Shown: positions 17,597-26,803 of the stretch, one piece after another
Position numbering within the stretch: the first letter of the stretch is position 1
Layout: each line of letters opens with the position of its first letter
Assembly: GCA_031394735.1 (NCBI GenBank)
Contig: JANMXI010000050.1
Span: 41,963 to 105,962 of the forward strand
Direction of reading: 5' to 3'
Length of the DNA: 64,000 bases
Origin: TMP-86 sp031394735
GTDB lineage: Bacteria; Pseudomonadota; Gammaproteobacteria; Steroidobacterales; Steroidobacteraceae
The notes under the pieces: model-generated
What the model was told of the DNA's origin: nothing
Databases searched by the model: none
Seen by the model: only the letters and a program-made list of their open reading frames with translations
Made by a program: the position numbers and the translations under genes

Positions 17597-19495
17597 TTAC
17601 TGTTCCGCGCCTTCCAGCGCCGCGCCCGCTTCCAGCCATTGCTCTTCGAGAGTTGCAGTTTCCTGGGATAAGAGAGCGCGGCGCTCGGTCAAATTGCGCA
17701 GATCCGCCGCGCGATTGCGCTCGTATATTCCGGACTCGGCCAGCGCTGCGTCGATCTGTGCACGTTCGCTCTGCAGCCGTTCCAGCTTTTCTTCCAACTG
17801 CAACAAGTCGCGCCGCAACGCCGCCTCCCGCTTGCTGTTGGAGGCCGTTGCCGACTTCACCGGCCGGGTCGCCGGCGTTTTCTTCTCTTCGGTGACGGGC
17901 TGAGTAGCCTTGCCGCGTGTCTTGAGCCACCGCTGATAGTCATCCAGATCGCCGTCGAAAGCCTGAACGCGCCCATCGGCCACGAGGTAGAGGGAGTCCG
18001 CCGTCATTTTGATCAGATGGCGGTCATGGGAGACGATCACCAGGCCGCCTTCAAAGGTCTGCAATGCCACGGTAAGCGCATGCCGCATCTCGATGTCCAG
18101 ATGATTGGTGGGCTCATCGAGCAGCAGCAGATTCGGCCGCCGCGCCACCAACAGCGCCAAGGTCAGTCGCGCTTTCTCGCCGCCTGAAAACCGCCCGATC
18201 GGTTCGAAGGCGCGATCGCCCTGAAAGCCGAAGGTGCCCAGATGGCCGCGCACCTGCTGTTCTTCGCAGCGCGCGTACTCAGGGCCGCCGAGATTGCGCA
18301 GATGCCAGAAGGCGCTTTCTTCCGACTGCAATTGTTCGAGCTGCTGCTGCGCGAAGTAGCCTACGACGAGCTCAGTCGAGGCGATGCGCTGACCGGCCAT
18401 CGGCTGGGTCTCGCCGGCCAGTAATTTGGTGAACGTGGATTTGCCGGCGCCGTTGATGCCCAGCAATGCGATGCGGTCATGCGGCCCGATGGACAGGTTG
18501 ATGCCGCCGACGATCACCCGCTCGCCGTAGCCACAACTCACCTCATCAAGCGTCAGCAACGGGCGCGGCGCCTTCAGCGGTTTTGCAAACTCGAATTCGA
18601 AAGGGCTGTCGGCATGTGCCGGCACGATGCGCTCCATCCGCTCCAGCATCTTGATGCGGCTCTGTGCCTGCCGAGCCTTGGTGGCCGACGCGCGGAAGCG
18701 ATTGATGAAGGAGGTGATGTGCGCAACCTGCCGCTGCTGCCGCACCAGCATGGTCTTCTGCAGCGACAGTTCCTCCGCGCGCTTCTCCTCGAATTGAGAA
18801 TAGTTGCCTGAATAAGCGTGGATCGCGCGATTCTCGATGAGCAGCACCCGGCCGATGATGGCGTCGAGAAAATCGCGGTCATGCGAGATCATCAGCAGCG
18901 TGCTGGGAAACGCGGTCAGCCAGTCCTCGAGCCAGACGATGGCATCCAGATCCAGGTGATTGGTCGGCTCATCCAGCAACAGCAGGTCGGCGCGCGAGTT
19001 CAGCGCGCGCGCCATGGCAAGACGAACCCGCCAGCCACCGGAGAATTCGCCCACCTGGCGTTCATGGTCCGCGGTCTGAAATCCCAGTCCATGCATGATG
19101 GACGCGGCGCGCGACCGGGCGCGATAGCCATCGATGGCCAGCAGCTGCGCATAAATTTCCGCCAATTCCATGGCGCGGCTCTCGTCGGCCTCGGCGGCGG
19201 CAATCGCGTTCATCACCGAGCGCAGCTCAGCGTCACCATCCAGCACGAACTCAATGGCGGGGCGAGCCACGGCCGTGATCTCCTGCTCGACCACCGCCAT
19301 CTTGAGCTGCGCCGGGCGGTCGATATCGCCTAAATCCGGTCCTAGTTCTCCCTGAATCGCTGCGAACAAACTCGACTTGCCGGTGCCGTTCGCGCCCGTC
19401 AGTCCGACGCGGTCGCCTTTGTAGATCGTGAAGTTTGCTTTTTCGAACAGCAGGTCTGGTCCGCGTCTTAGCGTTAATTCTCGTGCTGACAACAT
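17597..19495 (-). CDS. yheS: ABC-F family ATPase, YheS-like
   Basis: 632 residues with two ABC domains: Walker A GANGTGKSS near residue 34 and GINGAGKST near residue 344, and signatures FSGGWRVRLAMA and FSGGEKARL. They are joined by a linker rich in charged helices, with a Lys/Glu coiled coil at the C-terminus (LEEKLERLQSERAQI). Length and N-terminus resemble YheS more than Uup or EttA. ABC-F proteins act on ribosomes, not as transporters. Confidence 0.9.
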   Translation of the reverse strand: MLSARELTLRRGPDLLFEKANFTIYKGDRVGLTGANGTGKSSLFAAIQGELGPDLGDIDRPAQLKMAVVEQEITAVARPAIEFVLDGDAELRSVMNAIAAAEADESRAMELAEIYAQLLAIDGYRARSRAASIMHGLGFQTADHERQVGEFSGGWRVRLAMARALNSRADLLLLDEPTNHLDLDAIVWLEDWLTAFPSTLLMISHDRDFLDAIIGRVLLIENRAIHAYSGNYSQFEEKRAEELSLQKTMLVRQQRQVAHITSFINRFRASATKARQAQSRIKMLERMERIVPAHADSPFEFEFAKPLKAPRPLLTLDEVSCGYGERVIVGGINLSIGPHDRIALLGINGAGKSTFTKLLAGETQPMAGQRIASTELVVGYFAQQQLEQLQSEESAFWHLRNLGGPEYARCEEQQVRGHLGTFGFQGDRAFEPIGRFSGGEKARLTLALLVARRPNLLLLDEPTNHLDIEMRHALTVALQTFEGGLVIVSHDRHLIKMTADSLYLVADGRVQAFDGDLDDYQRWLKTRGKATQPVTEEKKTPATRPVKSATASNSKREAALRRDLLQLEEKLERLQSERAQIDAALAESGIYERNRAADLRNLTERRALLSQETATLEEQWLEAGAALEGAEQ

Positions 19496-19795
19496 ATCTA
19501 ATTATTGTACCTGTTCATTTGCACGTACTGTCTTGGGCGCCTTCGGCGTGTGGGCGGATGGGAGGGGAGTGGGTTGCGGCGCGATGAGCGAGACGAGACC
19601 GGGCGAACCGGGCGCGTGGAGTGCTACACCCAAGTTACGTGCTGAGATCTGTGGGGCCATAGCGCCCGCCCGGTCTCGGGTAACCACGGCCCGCTGCAGG
19701 TCACCGCACACCACAACAATTCCAGGGCCGTGGCGAGCGCCTCGCCGGCAAAACCTCTTCGGACCCGCACGCTCGGAATAAACCGCAGCAGTAGT
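19496..19795. other. Intergenic region, no gene seen
   Basis: This 300-base gap between yheS and the GGDEF/EAL gene holds a 10-bp inverted repeat (GAGACCGGGC at 19595-19604 and GCCCGGTCTC at 19668-19677) and then repeat copy B. The small ORFs across it lack ribosome sites or homology I know. Confidence 0.6.
19684..19752. repeat. 69-bp dispersed repeat, copy B
   Basis: Gapless partner of 10282-10350 (58 of 69 bases by eye). It lies just past the 3' end of the GGDEF/EAL gene. Read on the minus strand both copies encode a similar peptide (ALATA-ELLWCA). The reading frame is not supported by a start or ribosome site. Confidence 0.75.
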
Positions 19796-22270
19796 TCAAA
19801 CAGCGCTAAGGGTGACCCGTGAGGGCCCACAAAGAGCAGCAAAATGCGCAGGCCCCGTGCGTTGCTCCGAAAAGATGGCCAGCAAGCTAGCAGCATCCAT
19901 GACATCGCCAAACAAACGCCCCTGAGCAAAAAAGCACCCATGCTTGCGCAAGAACTCGAGCTGCTCGCGAGCCTCGACGCCTTCAGCGACCACTTCCATT
20001 TCGAGGCTCTTGCCCATGTCGATGATGGTGCGCACGATGGCGGCGTCATCGGAATCGATGGCCACATCGCGTACGAAGGATTGGTCGATCTTGAGTGTGC
20101 TGATCGGGAACTGCTGCAAGGCCGACAGCGAGGAATAGCCGGTGCCGAAGTCATCGATGGCCAGGTGCAGTCCCATGGAGTACAGCTCGTTCAGCAGCCG
20201 CACGGTGCGCTTCGGGTCGGTCATCAAGGTGGTTTCCGTCACCTCGAGTTCGAAGGAGGTCGGTGATACGTCGTGCTTGCGGAAGACGGAGCGGAAGCGG
20301 GCGATGAAGCTGGTCTGCTTCAATTGCCGCAAAGACAGGTTGATCGACACGCGGCCCGGCTGCGCCACCACTTTTTGCCATTCGCGATAGTCGCCGCAGA
20401 CGCGGTTCATGACCCATTCGCCGATGTCGAGGATCAGACTGGTTTCCTCCGCCAGCGGAATGAACTGCGAGGGAGGGATGTCACCGTGGCCGGGCAGTCG
20501 CCAGCGCAGCAGCGCCTCGGCGCCGATGACGCGGCCGTCGCGAAGGTCGACCTTTGGCTGATACAGGATCACCAATTCGTCGCGTTCCAATGCACGTCGC
20601 AGCTTGCTCTTGAGCATCAGCCGCTCGACCGCTGCGGCATTCATGTCCGGCACGTAGAAGGCGTGCGAATTGCCGCCGTTCTGCTTGGAGTGGTACATCG
20701 CGGCGTCGGCGTTGCGGATCAGGTCGATCACATTCTCGGCATCGTGCGGGCACATGGCGATGCCGATGCTGGCGGTGAGGTACACCTCTTCCTGATTCAC
20801 GTAGAAGGCGCGGCCGATTTCATCCAGCAGGGTTCGCGCCAGCGTGCTCAAGTTGGCGCGGTTGTCGACGTCGTTGGGAAGACCATCGATGAACAGGGCG
20901 AATTCATCGCCGGCCAGGCGGCCGATGACCATCTCTTTGCTCAGATTGCGCGTCAGGCGTTCGCTGAATATTTCCAGGGTGCGATCGCCGGCGGCGTGAC
21001 CGAAGGTGTCATTGACCTCTTTGAAGCGGTCCAGATCTAGGTACAGAAGCGCCACCAGGCGCTGGTTGCGGCGAGCGCGCGCTATGGCCTGCTGCAGCAG
21101 ATGCTGAAACTGCATGCGATTGGGCATCTTCGTGAGCGTGTCGTAGCGCGCAAGATAGCGGATGCGCCGTTCGGCCCGCTTGCGCTCGGTGATGTTGCGG
21201 GCGACGTAAATGTGGCCCTGAAACTGCGGGTCCTCGGTGGTGATCGGAGAGCCTGCCATGGAAACCGGGATGGTTTGACCGGTGGCGGTGCGAATCACCG
21301 TCTCGCGATTTTCACCGACCGACTCGGACAGGTCGAAGGCGGCGCGATGCGCACCGTCGATGAACGTCAGCAGGGATTTGCCGGTGATCTCCAGCTCGGT
21401 AAACCCCAGCAGCTGCTGCGCCGCTTGATTGCTGCTCTTCACCAGTCCATCCGGCGAAGTGACGAACACCGCATCGCCGAGACTGTTGAGGACCGTGGTC
21501 AGGTAGTTCTTGGTGATGGTGGTTTCGCGCAGGTTCTGCCGCATCCGCTCGATGGCATCCTGTAGTTGTCCGAGCTCGTCGCGGCGCTTCACATCCAGCG
21601 GGCGCGAATAGTCGCCTTCGCCGATGCTGTTGGCGGTGCGCACCAGCGCCGAGATGGGCCGGGACAAACTGCGCGCGATGAGCCAGGCACCGATGGCGGC
21701 CAGTGTCAGCAGCGGAATGATCACGCCGGCGAAAACGCTCAGGCGTTGACGCAGGTGGCTCGCCTGTTGGCCCTTGATCTGCTCGCTCAATCCTCCGAGC
21801 GCGCTTTCCATGGATGCGCGGCTCATCCACAGGCGCAGATTGGCGTTCTGCAGCGTATGCACGCGCGCTGCAATGTAGGTAACGGGCGTGTCCAGCACAT
21901 AGGGTGGGCTGATGGCCGCGGTCGCCTTCGGCGAATCGGTCGCGAACAGCACTTCGTTGGTTGGCGATCGCACCTCGACCCGCAGCACGTCATGGTCGTC
22001 GAACAGACGCATCGAGATGGCGCGGATTTCGGTTTTGTCGCCGGCGCCGAGCGCCGCAGCCAACATCGGCGCGGCCTGCGCGCTCAATTCGCGTGCCCGA
22101 TGCCTCAGGTCCGCATCCAATTTATCCTGGACGGCGGTGAAGGTGGCGGAGTTCAGATCTTTGGATTCGACGCGATGATCGTAAAACAGCAGCGCACCGA
22201 TCAACGCGCACAGCAGGGCGCCGATGCCCAGGGCAAACGTCAGATACTGTGAACGCAAACTACGCGCCAT
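19796..22270 (-). CDS. GGDEF/EAL protein with HAMP and PAS domains
   Basis: 824 residues from the ATG at 22270. In order: a transmembrane helix, a periplasmic sensor region (residues ~35-180), a second helix, HAMP (RSLSRPISALVRTANSIGEG), PAS (LTTVLNSLGDAVFVTSPDGL), GGDEF and EAL. The GGDEF motif is RLAGDEF, one residue off GGDEF but in the range of active cyclases; no RxxD inhibitory site precedes it. The EAL domain keeps EALLRW, the DDFGTGYSSL loop and VAEGVE, so a c-di-GMP phosphodiesterase role is likely. The upstream start at 22351 adds 27 residues with no domain. Confidence 0.93.
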   Translation of the reverse strand: MARSLRSQYLTFALGIGALLCALIGALLFYDHRVESKDLNSATFTAVQDKLDADLRHRARELSAQAAPMLAAALGAGDKTEIRAISMRLFDDHDVLRVEVRSPTNEVLFATDSPKATAAISPPYVLDTPVTYIAARVHTLQNANLRLWMSRASMESALGGLSEQIKGQQASHLRQRLSVFAGVIIPLLTLAAIGAWLIARSLSRPISALVRTANSIGEGDYSRPLDVKRRDELGQLQDAIERMRQNLRETTITKNYLTTVLNSLGDAVFVTSPDGLVKSSNQAAQQLLGFTELEITGKSLLTFIDGAHRAAFDLSESVGENRETVIRTATGQTIPVSMAGSPITTEDPQFQGHIYVARNITERKRAERRIRYLARYDTLTKMPNRMQFQHLLQQAIARARRNQRLVALLYLDLDRFKEVNDTFGHAAGDRTLEIFSERLTRNLSKEMVIGRLAGDEFALFIDGLPNDVDNRANLSTLARTLLDEIGRAFYVNQEEVYLTASIGIAMCPHDAENVIDLIRNADAAMYHSKQNGGNSHAFYVPDMNAAAVERLMLKSKLRRALERDELVILYQPKVDLRDGRVIGAEALLRWRLPGHGDIPPSQFIPLAEETSLILDIGEWVMNRVCGDYREWQKVVAQPGRVSINLSLRQLKQTSFIARFRSVFRKHDVSPTSFELEVTETTLMTDPKRTVRLLNELYSMGLHLAIDDFGTGYSSLSALQQFPISTLKIDQSFVRDVAIDSDDAAIVRTIIDMGKSLEMEVVAEGVEAREQLEFLRKHGCFFAQGRLFGDVMDAASLLAIFSEQRTGPAHFAALCGPSRVTLSAV

Positions 22271-22388
22271 GCTGTCCGTCCGGCGGTGAGCCAAACACCG
22301 CTTTACATTTTGATGATACGCGCTGGCAAGGACATATATAAAGGGGGGCATAACCTGAACCCCGGCCCTACCGGTAGAATCTGTTCAT

Positions 22389-23075
22389 ATGACCCCGGCA
22401 CAACTGACTGGCAAATCAGCGGATCACATCACCACCATCGCCGATTTGCGCTGCGAACTGCATGTGGGCGCCAAGTCCGCCTTCCTGGATATGCGCGCAG
22501 CGGCGCGGACGCAGGGCATCGATCTGGTGGCGGCGAGCGCCTATCGCACCTTTGAGCGGCAATTGCATATCTGGAATACGAAATACGCGGGTGAGCGGCC
22601 GGTTTACGATGCCGCCGGGAATTTGATCGATATGTTGAATCTGGGTCCGATTGAGCGGGTCGAGGCAATCGTTCAGTGGTCGGCCGTGCCGGGTTCGAGT
22701 CGCCACCATTGGGGCACGGATATGGATCTCATCGACCGCAATGCCCTGCCGGAAGGATACAAAGTTCAATTGATCGCGGCTGAGTTCGCGCCGCAGGGTC
22801 CCTTTGAGCGCTTGAACGACTGGCTGCTGCGTCATGCGGAAGGTTTCGGATTCTTCAAGCCTTACTGCGGCATTCAGTCAGGCGTCGCGCCCGAGCCCTG
22901 GCATTGGAGTTACGCCGACATCGCGGAAACCGCGCGCGCTGAACTCACGGTGGAGATTCTGCAGGACGCACTCGAGGATTCGGCGATCTTAGGTGTCGAT
23001 GCATTGCGCCTTCGCTTACGCGACTTGCACGCGCGTTTCGTCATGAATATCGATCCGCCGCGATGGCTGGCTTAG
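22389..23075 (+). CDS. M15 (VanY-like) D-alanyl-D-alanine carboxypeptidase
   Basis: 228 residues. Zinc ligands and active residues of the M15B fold are visible in SSRHHWGTDMDL (near residue 105) and EPWHWSY (near residue 175), with SAYRTFERQ earlier. It trims D-Ala from peptidoglycan peptides. No signal peptide is evident, which is unusual for a wall enzyme. Its 3' end overlaps the convergent HD gene by four bases. Confidence 0.82.
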   Translation: MTPAQLTGKSADHITTIADLRCELHVGAKSAFLDMRAAARTQGIDLVAASAYRTFERQLHIWNTKYAGERPVYDAAGNLIDMLNLGPIERVEAIVQWSAVPGSSRHHWGTDMDLIDRNALPEGYKVQLIAAEFAPQGPFERLNDWLLRHAEGFGFFKPYCGIQSGVAPEPWHWSYADIAETARAELTVEILQDALEDSAILGVDALRLRLRDLHARFVMNIDPPRWLA

Positions 23076-24067
23076 GCCCACACCGCCCGCAGATGACTCA
23101 CCATGAGCCCGCGCACCTGTGCCAGTTCGTTCTCATTCGAGGTGAACAGCGGCGGCCGGCGACGCAATAGCGGCCAGCGCTCGCTGCGCAGAACGCGATC
23201 GAGGTAGGCCAGGTTGCGGTCAATGGCATCCATGTACGGATTGCGGCCATTGAACAGCGGTTCGATGAAGCGATAAGCGTGTTCGAAAGCGGCTTCGAGC
23301 CGCGTCGTGCGCGCAACGCGCACGAAATGCGGCGTCTGCCGCAACAGATCCAAACCCGAGCTGTATTTCACCTGGACCACGCCGCTGGCGCCGGCGGCTG
23401 CGGCAATGCCGCCGAGCACGAATTCAGGGTAGAGTCGATCGCGACATTTTTCCAGATAACAGCGATCGGCCATCTGCGTCACCAGGTCCGCTGTGCCAAG
23501 CAAATGGCCGATTTTGCGGTCGCGACGATCATCCAGATGGATCTGGTCGAGCTGCACTTCGTAGCCGGTGAAATGCACGACGCGCGTGGCGACCGGCACC
23601 CAGCTCTGCATGTCGAGCACCGGCAGATAGCGGGCCAGGAACTTGGCACTGCGCGTGACGTGATACAGCGTGAATTCGGCGCCGTTGCGATGTTCCTTGT
23701 CACTGGTCTCGCGAATGTAACCCGCGTCGTGAAACAGGGAGGTGACCAGGCCCATGACGCCACGCTCGCCACCGAAGCGCCCCGGTTCTTCCGCATTGCG
23801 CTCGTGGCCCATGAGCAGGCGCATCATGGTCAGCGTCATGTCCAACGTGTGTTGCCGGTCGTGATAGACGGTATCCACACCCAGGAAGCCCGGCATGCGT
23901 CCGGCGAACAGACTGTCGAAATCTTCGAAGGCGCGCTCGACCCGTTCAAAGGATTCGCGCGGCCAGGTCAGGTTGAACATCTGGCGCACGGCGGCCAGAC
24001 ACGCGGCGGTGGAACTCACCTGCACCGAATTGGTGACGTCGTAATCGTTGCGGCGAAAGTCGTGCAT
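23072..24067 (-). CDS. HD-domain metal-dependent phosphohydrolase
   Basis: 331 residues. The metal site appears as YHDRQHTLDM (about residue 67), LFHDAGY (about residue 112), a later VVHFTGYEV and TADLVTQMAD. The YHDxxHxxD start recalls the YHNxxHxxD of class I cyclic-nucleotide phosphodiesterases, but the match is partial. No partner domain is present. The substrate is unknown. Confidence 0.75.
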   Translation of the reverse strand: MHDFRRNDYDVTNSVQVSSTAACLAAVRQMFNLTWPRESFERVERAFEDFDSLFAGRMPGFLGVDTVYHDRQHTLDMTLTMMRLLMGHERNAEEPGRFGGERGVMGLVTSLFHDAGYIRETSDKEHRNGAEFTLYHVTRSAKFLARYLPVLDMQSWVPVATRVVHFTGYEVQLDQIHLDDRRDRKIGHLLGTADLVTQMADRCYLEKCRDRLYPEFVLGGIAAAAGASGVVQVKYSSGLDLLRQTPHFVRVARTTRLEAAFEHAYRFIEPLFNGRNPYMDAIDRNLAYLDRVLRSERWPLLRRRPPLFTSNENELAQVRGLMVSHLRAVWA

Positions 24068-24132
24068 GATCTAACCTGAGTGTATGCGTTCCGCGCCCCG
24101 CCTGTCACGCGCACAACACCCCATCGTCGGCC

Positions 24133-24900
24133 CTATATGTCAAAGGTGGCAACGCAGGGCGCATGGTCCGAGGGGCGCTCCCAGGTTCTGGGTTCGCGAT
24201 CGACGTAGGCTGAGGCGCAGCGTGCATGCATCCCACTGCTTGCCAGAATGAGGTCAATGCGCAGTCCGAGGTTGCGGCGGTAGGCTGCCTGACGATAGTC
24301 CCACCAGCTGAAAATCTGCGGCGGTTGTTCAAATTTGCGAAACAGGTCCTGAAGTCCCAGGGCCTTCAGGGCACGCAACGCGGCGCGTTCCGGCTCGCTC
24401 ACCAGGACGGACCCTTGCCACTGCTTCGGATCGTGCACGTCCCGGTCTTCCGGAGCGATATTGAAGTCACCGAGCAGCAGCAGGTGCGGATGCTGCGTCA
24501 TTTCATTCTGTAAAAAAGCCTGCAAACTGTTCAACCATGCCAGCTTGTAGACATATTTATCCGATTCCACCGTCTGTCCGTTGGGGATGTAGACATTCAC
24601 GATTCGGACGCCGGCGACGGTGGCCGCCAGCAGGCGCCGCTGCGGATCGTCGAATCCGGGGAGATCGCAAACTGTCGCGCTGATGTCGTGCCGCGCGACG
24701 ATTGCCACGCCGTTGTAGGTCTTCTGACCACTGAAAACCACTTGATACCCGGCCGCTTCGAGCGCGGCCCGCGGGAAGTCGGCGTCGACGGTCTTGGTTT
24801 CCTGCAGCGCCACCACGTCCACGGGATTTGCCGCGAGCCATTGCAGGAGTTGCGGCAGGCGGACCCGCAAGGAGTTCACATTCCAGGTGGCTGCTTTCAT
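24133..24900 (-). CDS. xthA: Exodeoxyribonuclease III
   Basis: 255 residues of the ExoIII/APE fold. The motifs are ATWNVNSLRVRL (residue 4), ALQETKTVDADFP, LLLGDFNIAP, and the C-terminal DHAPCVATF. It cleaves DNA at abasic sites and removes 3' nucleotides. The ATG at 24900 overlaps the upstream marR stop as ATGA, so it is probably transcribed with marR. Confidence 0.95.
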   Translation of the reverse strand: MKAATWNVNSLRVRLPQLLQWLAANPVDVVALQETKTVDADFPRAALEAAGYQVVFSGQKTYNGVAIVARHDISATVCDLPGFDDPQRRLLAATVAGVRIVNVYIPNGQTVESDKYVYKLAWLNSLQAFLQNEMTQHPHLLLLGDFNIAPEDRDVHDPKQWQGSVLVSEPERAALRALKALGLQDLFRKFEQPPQIFSWWDYRQAAYRRNLGLRIDLILASSGMHARCASAYVDREPRTWERPSDHAPCVATFDI

Positions 24901-25382
24901 GGGCGTTTGCCCGTCGCTGAGCGCCGCATTGCCGGCGGAGTGTGTTGTTCGATCATCCGGCGCAGCGTCGTCTTGAGCTGCTCTGCCCGCGCCAGACCAA
25001 AGGGTTCGAGTACGCGCTGCTCATGCTTTTTCGCCATCCGGATCAGCTGCGACACCGTCTTGAGGCCTGCCGGGGTGATGCGAACCAGCGTGATGCGCCG
25101 GTCCACTCCGTGCGGCACACGCTGCACCTGAGCCCGTGTCTGCATGCGATCAAGCAGGCGGGTCAGCGTCGGCTGCTTGTTCAGGGTGATCTCGGCGAGC
25201 CGGCCGATGCTGATCGACGCGCCATCCGACAGGGTGGCCAGGGTCCGCCACTCCGAGACCGACAGCCCATGCTGGCGCACGATGGCATGGAATTCGGCGG
25301 ATATCAGATGGCTGGCCTGGGCCAGCAGTGCCGCCAGATAGCCGTCCACGAAATGCGCCTCGCGTTGCTGCTTCGCCGTCAA
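24897..25382 (-). CDS. MarR family transcriptional regulator
   Basis: 161 residues from a TTG at 25382, seven bases after AAAGGAG. A longer frame from 25439 would read through the operator, so TTG is preferred. The winged helix runs over residues ~35-105 (LSVSEWRTLATLSDGASISI, then LAEITLNKQPTLTRLLDRM, VDRRITLVRITPAG). It is divergent from the Rieske operon and probably represses it until a ligand, perhaps an aromatic acid or its CoA ester, binds. It is coupled to xthA downstream. Confidence 0.88.
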   Translation of the reverse strand: MTAKQQREAHFVDGYLAALLAQASHLISAEFHAIVRQHGLSVSEWRTLATLSDGASISIGRLAEITLNKQPTLTRLLDRMQTRAQVQRVPHGVDRRITLVRITPAGLKTVSQLIRMAKKHEQRVLEPFGLARAEQLKTTLRRMIEQHTPPAMRRSATGKRP

Positions 25383-25406
25383 TTGCGCTCTCCTTTGAAC
25401 AGGTTG

Positions 25407-25426
25407 ATATATGATTTTGCATATAT
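25407..25426. promoter_or_regulatory. Predicted MarR operator
   Basis: A perfect inverted repeat ATATATG-N6-CATATAT sits between the divergent marR and Rieske operon starts. It overlaps the predicted -35 box of the Rieske promoter, as expected for a MarR repressor site. Assignment is by position and symmetry. Confidence 0.7.
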
Positions 25427-25446
25427 TGAGGTCCGGCAAATATACT
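25417..25446 (+). promoter_or_regulatory. Candidate promoter of the Rieske operon
   Basis: TTGCAT (25417-25422) and TATACT (25441-25446) are 18 bases apart, about 40 bases before the alpha-subunit ATG. The -35 box lies within the inverted-repeat operator. Confidence 0.55.
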
Positions 25447-25486
25447 ATGCCTGTCTTAGGTTGGTTGCCTCAAGGGAAGAACGAAC

Positions 25487-26803
25487 ATGAGCCCGAACTA
25501 CCGGGGGAATCCCCAGGCTGTGCGCGATCTGGTGCGGGCCGATGGCGTGCACCGCGATCTGTACATCAGCGAGGAAATCTTCGCGTTGGAACAGGAGCAT
25601 TTCTTCGCCAACACCTGGAACTACGTCGGCCACGACAGCCAGGTCCCCGCAGCCGGTGATTACATCACCACGGAGCTTGCCGGTCAGCCGCTGCTGATGG
25701 TGCGGCAAAGTGACGGGTCGGTGCGCGTATTGAAAAACCGCTGTGCTCACAAGGGCTCGCGGCTGGTGAGCGCTGCGTCGGGCAGCGCCGGCAAGTACTT
25801 CCGTTGTCCGTATCACGCCTGGGTCTATCGCATCGACGGCTCGCTGCAATCGGTACCGCTGAAGAAGGGCTATGACGGCACGGCAATGTTCGAATGCGAG
25901 GCCGGAGCGGGCCTGGCGGTGGTGCGCAACGTGCATGTCTATCGCGGCTTCGTGTTCGCCAAGCTCAATGACTGCGGCCCGGATTTCCAAACGTATTTCG
26001 CCGATTCGCTGTCCTCCATCGACAACATGGCCGACCGTTCGCCGCAAGGGGTCCTGGAAATGGCCGGACCGCCGCTGCGCTATCTGCATCAGTGCAACTG
26101 GAAGATGTTCGTCGAGAATCTGAACGACACGATGCATCCGATGGTGGTGCACGAGTCCTCCGCCGGCACCGCCAAGTCCATGTGGTCCGGGCAGCCGGCC
26201 GACGCGGTCAAACCGATGGCAATCGAGCAGTTCGTGCCCTTCATGTCGGACTATAAATTCTTCGATGACATGGGCGTGCGGGTGTTCGACAACGGGCACA
26301 GCTTCACCGGTGTGAATTTCAGCATTCACAGCGCCTACAGTGCAATTCCAGAGTATGAGGCGGCCATGCGTTGCGCACATGGCGTCGAGCGCACCACGCA
26401 AATCTTGAGCATGGCGCGCCACAACACGGTCTATTACCCCAACCTCACGATCAAGGGTGCCATCCAGTCGATCCGCGTGGTCAAGCCGCTGGCGGCCGAC
26501 CGCACGCTGGTGGAGAGCTGGACCTTCCGCCTGAAGGGCGCGCCGCCGGAACTTCTGCAGCGCACCGCCATGTACAACCGCCTCATCAATTCGCCGTTCT
26601 CGGTGGTGGGCCACGACGATTTGTACGCCTATCGCAGCATTCAGCAGGGGCTGCACGCCGCCGGCAATGACTGGGTCAGTCTGCATCGCAATTACGATCC
26701 CGACGAAACGAGCCGCCATGATCAGGTCACCGCCGGCACCAGTGAGCTGCCCATGCGCAATCAATACCGTGCCTGGGCCCGCTACATGACGGCAACGATG
26801 TGA
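25487..26803 (+). CDS. Rieske ring-hydroxylating oxygenase, alpha subunit
   Basis: 438 residues. The Rieske 2Fe-2S ligands are C86 and H88 (NRCAHKG) and C107 and H110 (RCPYHAW). The mononuclear iron site reads ENLNDTMHPMVVH (D214 as the bridging aspartate, H217 and H222 as ligands), with a late aspartate in VVGHDDLYAY. The ribosome site GGGAAG precedes the ATG. It should add O2 to an aromatic or related ring. No ferredoxin or reductase gene is nearby, so electrons must come from elsewhere. The substrate class cannot be fixed from motifs. Confidence 0.93.
   Translation: MSPNYRGNPQAVRDLVRADGVHRDLYISEEIFALEQEHFFANTWNYVGHDSQVPAAGDYITTELAGQPLLMVRQSDGSVRVLKNRCAHKGSRLVSAASGSAGKYFRCPYHAWVYRIDGSLQSVPLKKGYDGTAMFECEAGAGLAVVRNVHVYRGFVFAKLNDCGPDFQTYFADSLSSIDNMADRSPQGVLEMAGPPLRYLHQCNWKMFVENLNDTMHPMVVHESSAGTAKSMWSGQPADAVKPMAIEQFVPFMSDYKFFDDMGVRVFDNGHSFTGVNFSIHSAYSAIPEYEAAMRCAHGVERTTQILSMARHNTVYYPNLTIKGAIQSIRVVKPLAADRTLVESWTFRLKGAPPELLQRTAMYNRLINSPFSVVGHDDLYAYRSIQQGLHAAGNDWVSLHRNYDPDETSRHDQVTAGTSELPMRNQYRAWARYMTATM

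Noticed and set aside
19595..19677. Rho-independent terminator for the GGDEF/EAL gene
   Set aside because: The 10-bp arms are 63 bases apart with no U-tract, so a simple terminator is unlikely.
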